A stretch of DNA of 64,000 bases from Microbacterium sp. (GCF_031180975.1 NZ_JAPSLI010000012.1:25279-89278), one strand, 5' to 3'. Counted from the first letter of the stretch, positions 44,724-54,569 are shown. Notes: generated by a model from the sequence alone, not told the origin. Program-made: numbers and translations.

Positions 44724-45862
44724 GCCCCCGCCTCCCGCCGGTACACCGGGCGGCTGAGGATGCGGCCGTCGGCGACCTCGCCCGTCGGTGCGATCACCTC
44801 CACGACCCGCCGGGAGCCGTCGGCCTCTCGCGCACAGTGCACCACGTACGAGATGGATCCGGCGAGCGCCGGTGCGATGAAGGCGCGATCGATGTTGCGA
44901 CCGGCCAGCAGCGGGAGAAGTGCCAGCTTCTCGAGTGCCTCGGCGGCGGAGTTGGCGTGCACCGTGCCGGCGGCCGGCACGCCGGTGTTGAGGGCGAGCA
45001 CGAGGTCGAGGGCCTCGGCGTCACGAACCTCCCCCACGACCAGCCGTTCGGGTCGCATGCGCAACGCCTCTTTGACCAGTCGCCGCAGGGTGATCTCACC
45101 GGTGCCCTCCAGGCTGGCCTGCCGGCCCTGCAGTGCGACGACGTCAGGACCGTCCACGGCGAGCTCGAACGTCTCCTCGACCGTGATGATGCGCTGCCGG
45201 TCGGCGCACGAGGCGAGCAGTGCACCGAGCAGAGTGGTCTTCCCGGCGTGCGTGGCACCGGAGACGATGATGCTCTTGCCGTCGAGAAGAGAGCGGTGCA
45301 GCAGCTCGGCGACGTCGGCGGGAACCGAGCCCTGCTCGACGAGGGACGCCAGGGTGCGGTGCTGCGGCAGGAACTTGCGGATGTTAACCGCCCACGAGCC
45401 GCGCACCACGTCGGCGATCGCGACGTGAAGACGCGAGCCGTCGGGCAGGGAGGCGTCGACGAACGGCTGGCTGATGTCGACTCGGCGGCCGGTGGACTGC
45501 AGCATCCGCTCGACGAGGTCGCGGACGATGGCATCCGTCAGCCGCAGGTCGAGCCGCTCTGTCACGCCGCCGCGGGCGACGAAGATGCGATCAGGTCCGT
45601 TCAGCCAGATCTCCTCGATCTCGGGATCGTCGAGCAGCGGCTGCAGGGCGCCGAAGCCGGAGACCGACGCGAGCACGTCGCGGACGAGCGCCGCCTCGTC
45701 ATCGATGAGAGTGTCGCCGCGCTGCAGCGCCAGGTCGTTGTGCCGGCGCACCTCGATCTGCGCGATGCGCCGCGCCTCGTCGGGCTGCGCGGCCGGATCG
45801 GTGTTCTCCAGACGCAGACGTCTCCGCACGCGCTCGGCGACGAGGACGGACGGATCACTCAC
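44720..45862 (-). CDS. Tad/CpaF secretion ATPase TadA
   Basis: A 380-residue VirB11-like ATPase that powers pilus assembly. N-terminal region (about 1-140), Walker A GATHAGKTTLLGALL, Asp box ITVEETFEL, and the His box/Walker B RMRPERLVVGEVRDAEALD. First gene of the visible Tad operon; no tadZ is seen upstream. GTG at 45862 has CATGAT 6 nt upstream, a weak leaderless -10. TadA families also drive some secretion systems, but the neighbours support Tad pili. Confidence 0.88.
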   Translation of the reverse strand: MSDPSVLVAERVRRRLRLENTDPAAQPDEARRIAQIEVRRHNDLALQRGDTLIDDEAALVRDVLASVSGFGALQPLLDDPEIEEIWLNGPDRIFVARGGVTERLDLRLTDAIVRDLVERMLQSTGRRVDISQPFVDASLPDGSRLHVAIADVVRGSWAVNIRKFLPQHRTLASLVEQGSVPADVAELLHRSLLDGKSIIVSGATHAGKTTLLGALLASCADRQRIITVEETFELAVDGPDVVALQGRQASLEGTGEITLRRLVKEALRMRPERLVVGEVRDAEALDLVLALNTGVPAAGTVHANSAAEALEKLALLPLLAGRNIDRAFIAPALAGSISYVVHCAREADGSRRVVEVIAPTGEVADGRILSRPVYRREAGA

Positions 45863-45968
45863 GCCGGCATCATGGCAGATCGGCGGAACACGGCGCGGAA
45901 GTTATCCACAGCCGGCATCGGCCCACAAGCCGCCGGAGATTCGCGGCTGGGACGCAGGCACCGCTCAC

Positions 45969-45974
45969 TAGACT
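45969..45974 (+). promoter_or_regulatory. -10 box for tRNA-Leu
   Basis: TAGACT, 12 nt before the tRNA 5' end. Confidence 0.5.
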
Positions 45975-45986
45975 GAAACGCGTTGC

Positions 45987-46068
45987 GCGGGAGTGGTGGA
46001 ATTGGCAGACACGCAGGATTTAGGTTCCTGTGCCTCACGGCGTGTGGGTTCAAGTCCCACCTTCCGCA
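45987..46068 (+). tRNA. tRNA-Leu (UAG anticodon)
   Basis: 82 nt folding as a class II tRNA: acceptor GCGGGAG/CTTCCGC, D-arm with GGC, anticodon stem CAGGA/TCCTG around TTTAGGT (anticodon UAG at 46021-46023, CUA/CUN codons), a variable arm (TGCCTCACGGCGT) and T-arm GTGGG-TTCAAGT-CCCAC. The discriminator base is A. CCA is not encoded. Confidence 0.97.
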
Positions 46069-46150
46069 CGAGTGCTGATGACGCGGTCCGCAGGGCCGCG
46101 TCAGCAGCGCCAGCCTTTCCATACCGCCGACCACTGACCGACGGGACATC

Positions 46151-46942
46151 ATGCTTCACACCGCACTGCAGGCGCCGACCGCGCTGATCCCCTGGCTCGA
46201 CCCGGCGACCATCATCGGCGCGGCAGGTCCCTGGGCGCTGCTCGTGGTCTGCTTCATCGTCTTCGCCGAGACCGGTCTGCTGGTCGGGTTCCTGCTGCCC
46301 GGCGACACGCTGCTCGTGATCGCCGGCCTGCTGTCGCACTCGCAGCCGTATGCCGTGAACGGCGTGTTCGGCATCAGCGTCTGGTGGGTGGCGCTGCTGA
46401 TCGGCCTGTCGGCCTTCGTCGGCGGAGAGGTCGGCTACCTGATCGGCCACAAGGGCGGCCCTGCGGTCTTCGAGCGCAAGGAATCCGGGCTGTTCAGCCG
46501 GAAGAACGTCGAGCGCACGAACCACTTCTTCGAGCGGTTCGGCGGCATCACGATCATCCTCGCCCGGTTCGTGCCGATCGTCCGCACGTTCGCGCCGGTC
46601 GCGGCCGGCGTCGGGCACATGCACAAGGGCAAGTACACGCTCTACAACCTGATCGGCGCGGTGCTGTGGGGCTTCGGGCTGACGATGTTCGGCTACGTGA
46701 TCGGCTTCATCCCGCCGGTCGCGGAGTTCGTGGAGCAGTACATCGACCTCATCCTGCTCGCCGCGGTCGGCGGCACCGCCCTGGTCACCGTGTGGCACTA
46801 CCTCGTCGAGCGGCACAAGGCGAAGAAGGCCGCCGCGCTGGGCGCGGACGTCGACACGGATGCCGGAGAGGCGCGCGAACTCGCCCTCGACCCCGAAGTG
46901 TTCGAGCGGGCCCCCGACCTGGACGGCGACGGTAAGCACTGA
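46151..46942 (+). CDS. DedA-family membrane protein
   Basis: A 263-residue VTT/DedA protein with about five to six hydrophobic segments and the family motif FAETGLLVGFLLPGDTLLVIAG, GYLIGHKGGP, and FGGITIILARFVPIVRTFAPVAAG (the conserved Arg-containing loop). DedA proteins are polyprenyl-phosphate or lipid flippases and affect membrane stress resistance. Tail is charged and cytoplasmic. Convergent with ku. Confidence 0.9.
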   Translation: MLHTALQAPTALIPWLDPATIIGAAGPWALLVVCFIVFAETGLLVGFLLPGDTLLVIAGLLSHSQPYAVNGVFGISVWWVALLIGLSAFVGGEVGYLIGHKGGPAVFERKESGLFSRKNVERTNHFFERFGGITIILARFVPIVRTFAPVAAGVGHMHKGKYTLYNLIGAVLWGFGLTMFGYVIGFIPPVAEFVEQYIDLILLAAVGGTALVTVWHYLVERHKAKKAAALGADVDTDAGEARELALDPEVFERAPDLDGDGKH

Positions 46943-46981
46943 TCCCCACGCCCTCCTCAGGGACCCAAGACACGAAGCAGG

Positions 46982-47851
46982 TCAGCCGGCCTTCTTCTTG
47001 GCGGGTGCCTTCTTCTTGGCGGGGCTCTTCGGCTCGGCATCCTTCGTGTCAGCGCCCTTCGAGCGCGACGCCTTCGACTTCTCGACGCTGGCGCGCAGCG
47101 CCTCCATCAGGTCGATGACCTCGCCGCCCTTCGTCTCGCCCTCCTCGGCGAACGCGTCGGACACATCGAAGCCCTCTCCGGCCTCGATCTTGGCGTCGAT
47201 GAGCGTGCGCAGCTCCTTCTGGTACTCGTCGACGTACTCGTCGGGGTCGAAGTCGCTGGAGTAGCTGTCCACCAGCGACGCCGACAGCTCGAGTTCCTTC
47301 TTGCTGATCTTCACGTCCTCGTCCAGTGACGGGAACGACGCCTCGCGCACCTCGTCCGACCACAGCAGCGTCTGCAGCACCAGCACGTCGCCGCGCACCC
47401 GCAGGGCGGCGAGCCGGGTCTTCTGCCGCAACGTGAACCGCACGATCGCGGTGCGGTCGGTCTGCTCGAGGGTCTTCCGCAGCAGCACGTACGCCTTAGG
47501 CGACTTCGAGTCGGGCTCGAGGTAGTACGCCTTGTCGAGCGTGAGCAGGTCGACCTGCTCGGTGGGCACGAACTCGACCACGTCGATCTCGCGGCTCTTC
47601 TCGGCGGGAAGGGAGGCGAGATCCTCCTTGGTGAGCACGATGCTCTGCCCGTCGTCGACGTACGCGCGGTCGATGTCGGCGTACGCGACGGTCTCGCCGC
47701 ACACCTCGCAGGTGCGCTGGTAGCGGATGCGTCCGCCGTCCTTGTCGTGCACCTGATGCAGCGGCACGTCGTGGTCCTCGGTCGCCGAGTACACCTTCAC
47801 GGGCACGTTCACGAGCCCGAAGGTGAGTGCGCCCTTCCAGATGCTTCTCAT
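46982..47851 (-). CDS. ku: Ku DNA end-binding protein
   Basis: A 289-residue bacterial Ku. The core domain (MRSIWKGALTFGLVNVPVKVY to about residue 230) is intact; it has a zinc-like C-x2-C pair (CEVCGE). The C-terminal tail is lysine-rich (KKKAPAKKKAG), useful for DNA threading. It recruits LigD to double-strand breaks. ATG at 47851 starts the universally conserved sequence. Divergent from ligD, with 79 bp between. Confidence 0.96.
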   Translation of the reverse strand: MRSIWKGALTFGLVNVPVKVYSATEDHDVPLHQVHDKDGGRIRYQRTCEVCGETVAYADIDRAYVDDGQSIVLTKEDLASLPAEKSREIDVVEFVPTEQVDLLTLDKAYYLEPDSKSPKAYVLLRKTLEQTDRTAIVRFTLRQKTRLAALRVRGDVLVLQTLLWSDEVREASFPSLDEDVKISKKELELSASLVDSYSSDFDPDEYVDEYQKELRTLIDAKIEAGEGFDVSDAFAEEGETKGGEVIDLMEALRASVEKSKASRSKGADTKDAEPKSPAKKKAPAKKKAG

Positions 47852-47918
47852 CACACCAGTACACACCAGCACCAGCAGGCGGGGCCAGGGGGTTGCGCCG
47901 CTCCCGGGGGACTCCCAT

Positions 47919-47924
47919 TACTCT
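47919..47924 (+). promoter_or_regulatory. -10 box for ligD
   Basis: TACTCT, 6 nt before the ATG at 47931, leaderless arrangement. Confidence 0.5.
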
Positions 47925-47930
47925 TGCGGC

Positions 47931-50372
47931 ATGGCGACGAGCGGGCAGCTGGTGCAGATCGGTGGCCGCCGCCTGCGCGTGACCAACCTCGACAAGATCG
48001 TGTACCCCGAGACGGGCACCACGAAGGGCGAGGTGATCGCGTACTACTCGCAGATCGCACCGGTCATGCTCCCCCACCTGCGCGGCCGGCCGGTGACCCG
48101 CAAACGCTGGGTGGACGGCGTCGGCACCGACGACGCCCCCGGCGACAGCTTCTTCGCGAAGCAGCTCGAGCAGGGCACGCCCGACTGGGTACGACGGATG
48201 CCGATCGAGCACTCCGACGGCCCGAAGGAGTATCCCCTCATCGAGGACGTCCCGACGCTGGTGTGGTTCGCCCAGCTCGCCGCGCTCGAGCTGCACGTTC
48301 CGCAGTGGCGGTTCACGGCATCCGGCGGGCGAGGCCGGCCCGACCGCCTCGTGATCGACCTCGACCCCGGCCCGGGTGTGGGACTCGCCCAGTGCGCCGA
48401 GATCGCGCTCGTCGCCCGCGACATCCTCACTGGCATGGGCCTGGAGCCGATGCCGGTCACCAGCGGCAGCAAGGGCATCCACCTGTACACCCGACTGCCC
48501 ACCGCCGACGACGGCACCGGCCTGCAGACCAGCGACGAGGTGTCGGCCGTCGCGAAGGAGCTGGCGCGGCTGATCGAGGCCGACCACCCCGACCTCGCGA
48601 CGCACACGATGGCGAAGTCGGCCCGCGGCGGCAAGGTGTTCATCGACTGGAGCCAGAACAGCGCGTCGAAGACGACCATCGCGCCGTACTCGCTGCGCGG
48701 CCGCGCTCAGCCGCGCGTGGCCGCGCCGCGGACCTGGGACGAGCTCACGGACCCCGACCTGCGACACCTCGACTTCCACGAGGTGCTGGAACGGGTGGAT
48801 GCCGGAATCGACCCGTTCGCGCCGCTCGCTCCCCCGGAACCGGCCCTGGCTTCCTACCTCACCAAGCGCGACGCCGCGAAGACTCCGGAACCCATGCCGC
48901 GAACGGCATCCGTCGCGGCGGCAGGCGATCCGCGGTTCGTGATCCAGGAGCACCACGCCAGCCGTCTGCACTACGACCTGCGCATCGAGCGCGACGGCGT
49001 GCTGATCAGCTGGGCGGTGCCGAAGGGTGTCCCCGAGGCGCCCGACCGCAACCATCTCGCGGTGATGACTGAACCGCACCCGCTGGAGTACCTCACGTTC
49101 GAGGGCGAGATCCCGAAGGGCGAGTACGGCGCCGGGTCCATGACCGTGTGGGACACCGGCACGGTGGCCCTGGAGAAGTGGCGCGACGACGAGGTCATCG
49201 GCACCTTCACCGGCCGCCCCGGGGGACGTCTGGGGTCGGTGCGGCTGGCGCTGATCCGCACCGAGGGCAGCGGCGAGAAGTCTCAGTGGCTGCTGCACCG
49301 GATGAAAGAGCCGATCCCGCACGCCGCCCCTGAGCCCGCAACCCGACCCCGCAAGGCGACCGCCGGCGCGCCCAGAAGCGAGCCGGAGAGGACGACCCCG
49401 CCGGCCACCGGCATCCGGCCGATGCTGTCGGAGAACGGCACGCCGGGACTCGCCCTCGCCCTGGGCGACCCGCCGTGGGTGGAGATCAAGTGGGACGGCG
49501 TGCGGGCGATCGGCACGTGGCGCGACGGGCGGATGACGTTGCATGCCCGCAGCGGCACGGACATCACCGCGCGCTACCCCGAGATCGCCGCCGACGGCGC
49601 ACCGCACCTCCCCGCATCGGATGCCGTCGTCGACGGCGAGATCGTCGCGTTCGACGCGTCAGGGCGGCCGAGCTTCTCCCGGCTGCAGGAGCGGATGCAC
49701 CTCGGCAAGCCCCGCGAGATCGAGCGGGAAGCGGTGCGCAACCCGGTCGCGTACATGCTGTTCGACCTGCTGCACCTGGACGGGCACGACCTGACCCGCA
49801 TGCCGCTACGACAGCGTCGCGAGCTGCTCGAGCGGGTCGCCGGCGACCTCGGCGGAGTCCTGCAGGTGCCGCCGGTGCTCGACGACCTCGACGCCGCGCT
49901 GGCGATGACCCGCGAGCACGGCCTGGAGGGGGTCGTGGTGAAGGATCCCGAGTCGGCGTACCGGCCCGGCGTCCGCTCGTCGTCGTGGCTGAAGCTGAAG
50001 ATCACGCACACCCAGGACGCGGTGATCGTCGGCATCCGCCCCGGAAGTGGTAATCGCACGGGCACCATCGGGTCGCTGCTGCTGGCAGTGCCGGATGCAG
50101 ACGGCGCCCTGCGCTACATCGGCAAGGTGGGCACCGGGTTCACCGACAGGGTGCTGCGCGACCTGACCGCGCAGCTCGAACCGCTGCGCACCGACGCGCC
50201 GGCCGTGGAGGGCGTGCCGAGACCGGAGGCGCGCGACGCCCAGTGGGTGCGGCCGGAGCTGGTCGGCGAGGTGGAGTTCGGCGAGTGGACGCCGGCCGGC
50301 ATCCTGCGCCATCCGCGGTGGCGTGGCCTACGGCCGGACAAGTCCCCCGCCGAGGTGCGGCGCGAACCCTGA
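47931..50372 (+). CDS. ligD: Multifunctional DNA ligase LigD (POL-PE-LIG)
   Basis: An 813-residue protein. Residues about 5-290 are the primase-like polymerase (VIDLDPGPG near 143 with catalytic Asp residues), about 335-480 the 3'-phosphoesterase (EHHASRLHYDLRIE), and about 510-805 the ATP-dependent ligase, with the AMP-accepting lysine in EIKWDGVR near residue 520. Order is as in Mycobacterium LigD. It acts with Ku in non-homologous end joining, filling and trimming ends before sealing. A 6-nt-spaced TACTCT box implies a leaderless message. Confidence 0.95.
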   Translation: MATSGQLVQIGGRRLRVTNLDKIVYPETGTTKGEVIAYYSQIAPVMLPHLRGRPVTRKRWVDGVGTDDAPGDSFFAKQLEQGTPDWVRRMPIEHSDGPKEYPLIEDVPTLVWFAQLAALELHVPQWRFTASGGRGRPDRLVIDLDPGPGVGLAQCAEIALVARDILTGMGLEPMPVTSGSKGIHLYTRLPTADDGTGLQTSDEVSAVAKELARLIEADHPDLATHTMAKSARGGKVFIDWSQNSASKTTIAPYSLRGRAQPRVAAPRTWDELTDPDLRHLDFHEVLERVDAGIDPFAPLAPPEPALASYLTKRDAAKTPEPMPRTASVAAAGDPRFVIQEHHASRLHYDLRIERDGVLISWAVPKGVPEAPDRNHLAVMTEPHPLEYLTFEGEIPKGEYGAGSMTVWDTGTVALEKWRDDEVIGTFTGRPGGRLGSVRLALIRTEGSGEKSQWLLHRMKEPIPHAAPEPATRPRKATAGAPRSEPERTTPPATGIRPMLSENGTPGLALALGDPPWVEIKWDGVRAIGTWRDGRMTLHARSGTDITARYPEIAADGAPHLPASDAVVDGEIVAFDASGRPSFSRLQERMHLGKPREIEREAVRNPVAYMLFDLLHLDGHDLTRMPLRQRRELLERVAGDLGGVLQVPPVLDDLDAALAMTREHGLEGVVVKDPESAYRPGVRSSSWLKLKITHTQDAVIVGIRPGSGNRTGTIGSLLLAVPDADGALRYIGKVGTGFTDRVLRDLTAQLEPLRTDAPAVEGVPRPEARDAQWVRPELVGEVEFGEWTPAGILRHPRWRGLRPDKSPAEVRREP

Positions 50373-50379
50373 CCGGTCG

Positions 50380-51297
50380 TCAGGCGTGGGCGGCCTCGCA
50401 CCGGTCGGGGCCAGCGGGTTCCAGCTGGAACGTGGAGTGCTCCACGTCGAAGTGATCGGCCAGGCACGCCTGCAGGTCGCGCAGCAGGACGGCCGAGCGT
50501 CCGTCGGCGAACACCGCCTGCTCGACCGCGACGTGCGCGGTGAACACCGGAGCACCGCGGGTGAGCTGCCACACGTGCACGTCGTGCACCCCCACCACGC
50601 CCGGGTACCCCTCCAGGTGGGAGCGGATCTCGCTCACCGCGGTGCCCTTCGGCGCCGACTCGGCGAGCACCGAGAACACCTCCCGCAGCAGCGAGACGGC
50701 GCGTGGCAGGATCATCGCCGCGATGATCAGCGAGGCGATCGCGTCCGCCGGCATCCATCCGGTGGTCATGATCACGATCGCGGCGGCGATGACGAACAGC
50801 GAGCCGATCAGGTCGCCCATCACCTCGAGGTATGCCCCGCGCACGTTGATGCTGTTCTTCTGCGCGGCGCTGAGCAGCCACATCGAGAACCCGTTGGCGA
50901 GCATGCCGACGACGGCGACGACGAGCATGAGCGTGCCGGCGACCTCCACCTCGCCCGGGTCGAGGAGGCGGCTGATGCCCTGCACGGCGACGATCGCCGT
51001 GAGGGCGATGAGCACGACCGCGTTGATGAGGGCGCCGAACACCTCCGCGCGCTGATAGCCGAACGTGCGCCGGTCGTCGGCGGGGCGCGCGGCGACGATG
51101 CTGGCGAGCAGCGCGATGACCAGCGCGGACGAGTCGGTGAGCATGTGCGCCGCGTCGGCGAGCAAGGCGATCGAGCCCGAGAGCACAGCCCCGACGACCT
51201 GCACGAGCATCACGGTCGCCGTGAGCACCAGCGAGATGGTCAGCAGCCTCCGGCTGCCGACCCCTCGAATGCCGTGGGCGTGCGCGTGATCGTGCAT
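50380..51297 (-). CDS. Cation diffusion facilitator family transporter
   Basis: A 305-residue CDF exporter: six helices, a His-rich N-terminus (HDHAHAHG), and a cytoplasmic C-terminal domain. Helix 2 carries the metal-site HMLTD motif; helix 5 reads EVMGD, where the usual His is replaced by Glu. Likely exports Zn, Cd or Co; the substitution may change metal choice. TAGCCT 6 nt before the ATG, and TGAGAATCGTTACCG about 55 nt further up resembles a Zur-type metal box weakly. Confidence 0.88.
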   Translation of the reverse strand: MHDHAHAHGIRGVGSRRLLTISLVLTATVMLVQVVGAVLSGSIALLADAAHMLTDSSALVIALLASIVAARPADDRRTFGYQRAEVFGALINAVVLIALTAIVAVQGISRLLDPGEVEVAGTLMLVVAVVGMLANGFSMWLLSAAQKNSINVRGAYLEVMGDLIGSLFVIAAAIVIMTTGWMPADAIASLIIAAMILPRAVSLLREVFSVLAESAPKGTAVSEIRSHLEGYPGVVGVHDVHVWQLTRGAPVFTAHVAVEQAVFADGRSAVLLRDLQACLADHFDVEHSTFQLEPAGPDRCEAAHA

Positions 51298-51303
51298 GAA
51301 TCC

Positions 51304-51309
51304 AGGCTA
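51304..51309 (-). promoter_or_regulatory. -10 box for the CDF transporter
   Basis: TAGCCT on the minus strand, 6 nt before the ATG. Confidence 0.5.
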
Positions 51310-51351
51310 GGCCGGTGCCGACGACACCCGGCGCGTGCCGCGCTAGTCGGG

Positions 51352-51370
51352 AACGGTAACGATTCTCAGT
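51352..51370. promoter_or_regulatory. Possible metal-regulator box
   Basis: Reading minus: TGAGAATCGTTACCG near the start of the region loosely matches the TGAAAATnATTTTCA Zur consensus. It sits upstream of the CDF promoter. The match is weak. Confidence 0.25.
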
Positions 51371-51376
51371 GCCGGT

Positions 51377-51970
51377 TCACAGTTCGGCGAGCAGCGGGAC
51401 CAGCGCCGCGAACGCCCGAGCCCGGTGCGAGTCGGCCTGCTTCTCCTCGGGGGTGTATTCGCCGACGGTGCGCTCGAAACCGGCGGGCTGGCCGTCCGGG
51501 ATGAAGATCGGGTCGTAGCCGAAGCCGCCCTCCCCCGCCGGGGCGTGGGCGAGCCGGCCCGGCCAGATCCCCTCGACGACGCGCTCGTGCCCGTCGGGGG
51601 TCACCAGGGCGATCGTGGAGTGGAACTGGGCGGTGCGGTGCGGGTCGGGGACATCGCGCAGCTGGTCCAGCAGCAGCTCCAGGTTCGCTCCGGCATCCTT
51701 GTGCTGCCCGGCCCAGTACGCCGAGAAGACGCCGGGCGACCCGCCCAGCACGTCGACGCGGATACCGGAGTCGTCAGCGAGCGCGGGCAGGCCGGTGTGC
51801 TTTGCGGCGGCCCGCGCCTTGATCAGCGCGTTCTCGGCGAAGGTGACGCCGTCCTCGACGGGCTCGGGGCCGTCGTAACCGACCACCTCGAGATCCGGTC
51901 GGGTGGACGCCACGATCTGCTGGAACTCGGCGACCTTGTGCGGGTTGTGCGTGGCGAGGACGATCCTCAT
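51377..51970 (-). CDS. rdgB: dITP/XTP pyrophosphatase
   Basis: A 197-residue HAM1-family enzyme that hydrolyses dITP, ITP and XTP to keep them out of nucleic acids. Seen: the N-terminal [14 protein letters not shown], the [21 protein letters not shown] loop, and [13 protein letters not shown]. Overlaps rph by 4 nt, the common rph-rdgB arrangement. Confidence 0.95.
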   Translation of the reverse strand: MRIVLATHNPHKVAEFQQIVASTRPDLEVVGYDGPEPVEDGVTFAENALIKARAAAKHTGLPALADDSGIRVDVLGGSPGVFSAYWAGQHKDAGANLELLLDQLRDVPDPHRTAQFHSTIALVTPDGHERVVEGIWPGRLAHAPAGEGGFGYDPIFIPDGQPAGFERTVGEYTPEEKQADSHRARAFAALVPLLAEL

Positions 51971-52764
51971 ACGGTCTCCGCCGAAGCCTGGGCCTCTGAG
52001 CCCGTCGACGGGCCGGCAGAAAGGCCTGTCGACGGGTCGAGCGCGGCCAGCTGCCGCTCGCGGAGCGTCGCGCAGCCGGCGACGCCCAGGTCGAGCAGGG
52101 CATCCAGCTCGCGCTTGTCGAACGGGGCGCCCTCGGCGGTTCCCTGGACCTCCACGAACAGTCCCCGGCCGGTGACGACGACGTTCATGTCGGTCTCGGC
52201 GCGGACGTCCTCGACATATGCGAGATCGAGCATGGGTTCGCCGTCGATGATCCCGACCGAGACGGCGGCGACCGAATCGAGCAGCGGCTTGGCGTTCTTC
52301 CCGATGAACTTCTTCTCGCGGCCCCACTCGATCGCGTCCGCGAGCGCCACGTACGCGCCGGTGATCGCGGCGGTGCGCGTGCCGCCGTCGGCCTGCAGCA
52401 CGTCGCAGTCGATGACGATGGTGTTCTCGCCGAGCGCCTTGGTGTCGACGACCGCGCGCAGGGCCCGCCCGATGAGGCGGGAGATCTCGTGGGTGCGCCC
52501 GCCGATGCGGCCCTTGACGCTCTCCCGGTCGTTGCGGCTGTTCGTGGCGCGGGGCAGCATCGCATACTCGGCGGTCACCCAGCCCTTGCCCTTGCCCGTC
52601 AGCCACCGCGGGACGCCGTTCGTGAACGACGCGGTGCACAGCACCTTCGTGCCCCCGAAGCTGATCAGTGCCGACCCCTCGGCGTGCTGCGACCATCCCC
52701 GCTCGATCGTGACCTCGCGGAGTTGGTCGGTGGCGCGGCCGTCGGCCCGGACGATGTCTGACAT
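51967..52764 (-). CDS. rph: Ribonuclease PH
   Basis: A 265-residue phosphorolytic 3'-exoribonuclease that trims tRNA precursors. Core motifs are present ([29 protein letters not shown] and [17 protein letters not shown]). About 20 residues at the C-terminus ([24 protein letters not shown]) exceed the usual end and come from the CCCGTCGACGGG-type repeat at 51987-52042. AGGA precedes the ATG. Confidence 0.94.
   Translation of the reverse strand: MSDIVRADGRATDQLREVTIERGWSQHAEGSALISFGGTKVLCTASFTNGVPRWLTGKGKGWVTAEYAMLPRATNSRNDRESVKGRIGGRTHEISRLIGRALRAVVDTKALGENTIVIDCDVLQADGGTRTAAITGAYVALADAIEWGREKKFIGKNAKPLLDSVAAVSVGIIDGEPMLDLAYVEDVRAETDMNVVVTGRGLFVEVQGTAEGAPFDKRELDALLDLGVAGCATLRERQLAALDPSTGLSAGPSTGSEAQASAETV
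51987..52042. repeat. REP-like repeat in the end of rph
   Basis: Two related units, GCCCGTCGACGGGCC and GGCCTGTCGACGGGTC, follow one another; the first contains the perfect palindrome CCCGTCGACGGG (52001-52012). They look like a known kind of actinobacterial intergenic repeat (gagcctgtcgaaggg-like), here inside the reading frame. Confidence 0.6.
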
Positions 52765-52787
52765 GGATGTCCTCACTGTGTGGGTGG

Positions 52788-53627
52788 TCAGGCCCGGTCG
52801 GCCGGGCGCAGGTCTGAGAGCGTGATCGCGCCGGTCTGCACGAGCTGTACGTCTCGTACCTCGCGACCCATCAGCCGGTTGGCGAGGGCGGTGAACTCGT
52901 CGGCGGACTCGCCGGTCGCCTCGTACACGTAGCCGGCGACCGCGTCCGCCGGGGCGAGCAGGTCGCGGCGGACGAGCTGCCGGTACACGTCTGCCGCGGT
53001 CTCGTCGTCGCTGGAGACGAGCGTCACACCGTCCCCCATCACGTAACTGATCGCGCCGCGCAGGAAAGGGTAGTGCGTGCATCCCAGCACGAGGGTGTCG
53101 ACTCCGGCATCCCGCAGCGGCGCGAGGTAGTCCTCGGCGACCGCCAGCACCTCCGGGGTGCCGGTGATGCCCGCCTCGACGAACTCGACGAACCGCGGGC
53201 AGGCGGCCGTGAACACCTCGAGCCGCTCGTTCACCTCGAGCATGTCCTGGTAGGCGCGCGACGCGATGGTGCCGACCGTGCCGATCACGCCGATCCGGCC
53301 GTTGCGGGTGGTCGAGACGGCGCGCCGCACGGCGGGGCCGATCACCTCGACGACGGGGACGTCGTAGCGCTCCCGGGCGTCGCGCAGCATGGCGGCGGAT
53401 GCCGTATTGCACGCGATCACGAGCATCTTCACGCCCTGCTCGACGAGCGTGTCGAGCACCTCGAGGCCGTACCGCCGCACGTCGGCGATCGGCTTCGGCC
53501 CGTACGGCGAGTGGGCGGTGTCACCGATGTAGACCAGCGACTCCTGCGGCAGCTGCGCCCGGATCGCCCTGGCGACCGTGAGCCCGCCGACCCCGGAGTC
53601 GAAGATGCCGATCGGCGCGTCGTTCAT
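52788..53627 (-). CDS. murI: Glutamate racemase
   Basis: A 279-residue enzyme that makes D-glutamate for peptidoglycan. Both catalytic cysteines are visible, in [10 protein letters not shown] and [10 protein letters not shown], and the N-terminus [17 protein letters not shown] is typical. A TAGGCT box 8 nt before the ATG gives it its own promoter, overlapping the end of murQ. Adjacent to cell-wall recycling genes. Confidence 0.96.
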   Translation of the reverse strand: MNDAPIGIFDSGVGGLTVARAIRAQLPQESLVYIGDTAHSPYGPKPIADVRRYGLEVLDTLVEQGVKMLVIACNTASAAMLRDARERYDVPVVEVIGPAVRRAVSTTRNGRIGVIGTVGTIASRAYQDMLEVNERLEVFTAACPRFVEFVEAGITGTPEVLAVAEDYLAPLRDAGVDTLVLGCTHYPFLRGAISYVMGDGVTLVSSDDETAADVYRQLVRRDLLAPADAVAGYVYEATGESADEFTALANRLMGREVRDVQLVQTGAITLSDLRPADRA

Positions 53628-53635
53628 GATCACCC

Positions 53636-53641
53636 AGCCTA
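53636..53641 (-). promoter_or_regulatory. -10 box for murI
   Basis: TAGGCT on the minus strand, 8 nt before the murI ATG. Confidence 0.4.
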
Positions 53642-54568
53642 CTCGGGGCGCTGCGAGGCGTGCGCCGCCAGCACCCGTCGCAGGTGCCCTCCCGCCGCCT
53701 CGAGGGCCGCCCGCGCCTCGTCGGCGTCCGCTCCGGTGAGCACGATCGCGATCGCGAGCTTCACCGACCCGTCCGCCGCGGCGAGCGCCCGTGCCGCTTC
53801 GTCGGGCTCGCACCCGGTGGCGTGCATGACCGTGCGCACGGCGCGCACCCGCAGCTTCTCGTTGGTGGCCTGCACGTCGACCATGAGATTGCCGTACACC
53901 TTGCCGGACTGCACCATCGCAAGGGTGGACAGCGTGTTCAGCACCAGCTTCTGGGCGGTGCCGGCCTTCAGCCGGGTGGAGCCGGCGACCGCCTCTGGTC
54001 CGACCACCACCTCGATCGGCGCGTCCGCCTCGGCCGACACCTCCGCCGGGCTGTTGCAGGCGATGCTCACGGTGAAGGCGCCGCGTTCCCGGGCGGCATG
54101 CAGCGCCCCGATGACGTACGGGGTGCGGCCGGATGCCGTCAGCCCGACCATCACATCGTCCGGCCCCAGCTTCACCGCCTCCGCGGCACCCGCCGCGACG
54201 TCGTCCTCCGCGTTCTCGACCGCGTTGCGCAGTGCATGGTCGCCACCGGCGATGACCCCGGTCACCAGCGACGGGTCGGTGCCGAACGTGGGCGGGATCT
54301 CACTGGCATCCAGCACGCCCATGCGACCCGCCGTGCCGGCGCCGATGTAGACCAGCCGGCCGCCGCGGGCCAGGCGGGCGACGATGCCGTCAACGGCACG
54401 GGCGATGCTGTCGCGCTGGGCGGCCACGGCCTGCGCCGCGACCACGCCCTGCTCGGCCATCAGCGCGACCTGTGCACCGGTGTCGAGCAGGTCGAGGTCC
54501 GCGAAGGCGGGGTCCACGCGTTCGGTCGACAGGGTTCCGAGGGTCCGCCGAAGCTGTTCGTCGGTCAT
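53639..54568 (-). CDS. murQ: N-acetylmuramic acid 6-phosphate etherase
   Basis: A 309-residue SIS-domain enzyme that converts MurNAc-6-phosphate into GlcNAc-6-phosphate and lactate. Seen: [23 protein letters not shown], the acidic [15 protein letters not shown] and SIACNSP motifs. GGAG precedes the ATG. With the neighbouring nagZ and murI it forms a muropeptide-recycling group; a MurNAc kinase (AnmK/MurK) is not seen in the window. Confidence 0.94.
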   Translation of the reverse strand: MTDEQLRRTLGTLSTERVDPAFADLDLLDTGAQVALMAEQGVVAAQAVAAQRDSIARAVDGIVARLARGGRLVYIGAGTAGRMGVLDASEIPPTFGTDPSLVTGVIAGGDHALRNAVENAEDDVAAGAAEAVKLGPDDVMVGLTASGRTPYVIGALHAARERGAFTVSIACNSPAEVSAEADAPIEVVVGPEAVAGSTRLKAGTAQKLVLNTLSTLAMVQSGKVYGNLMVDVQATNEKLRVRAVRTVMHATGCEPDEAARALAAADGSVKLAIAIVLTGADADEARAALEAAGGHLRRVLAAHASQRPE

Positions 54569-54569
54569 C

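Noticed and set aside
51352..51370. A confident Zur operator upstream of the CDF gene
   Set aside because: Too many mismatches to the TGAAAATnATTTTCA consensus; listed only as a weak possibility.
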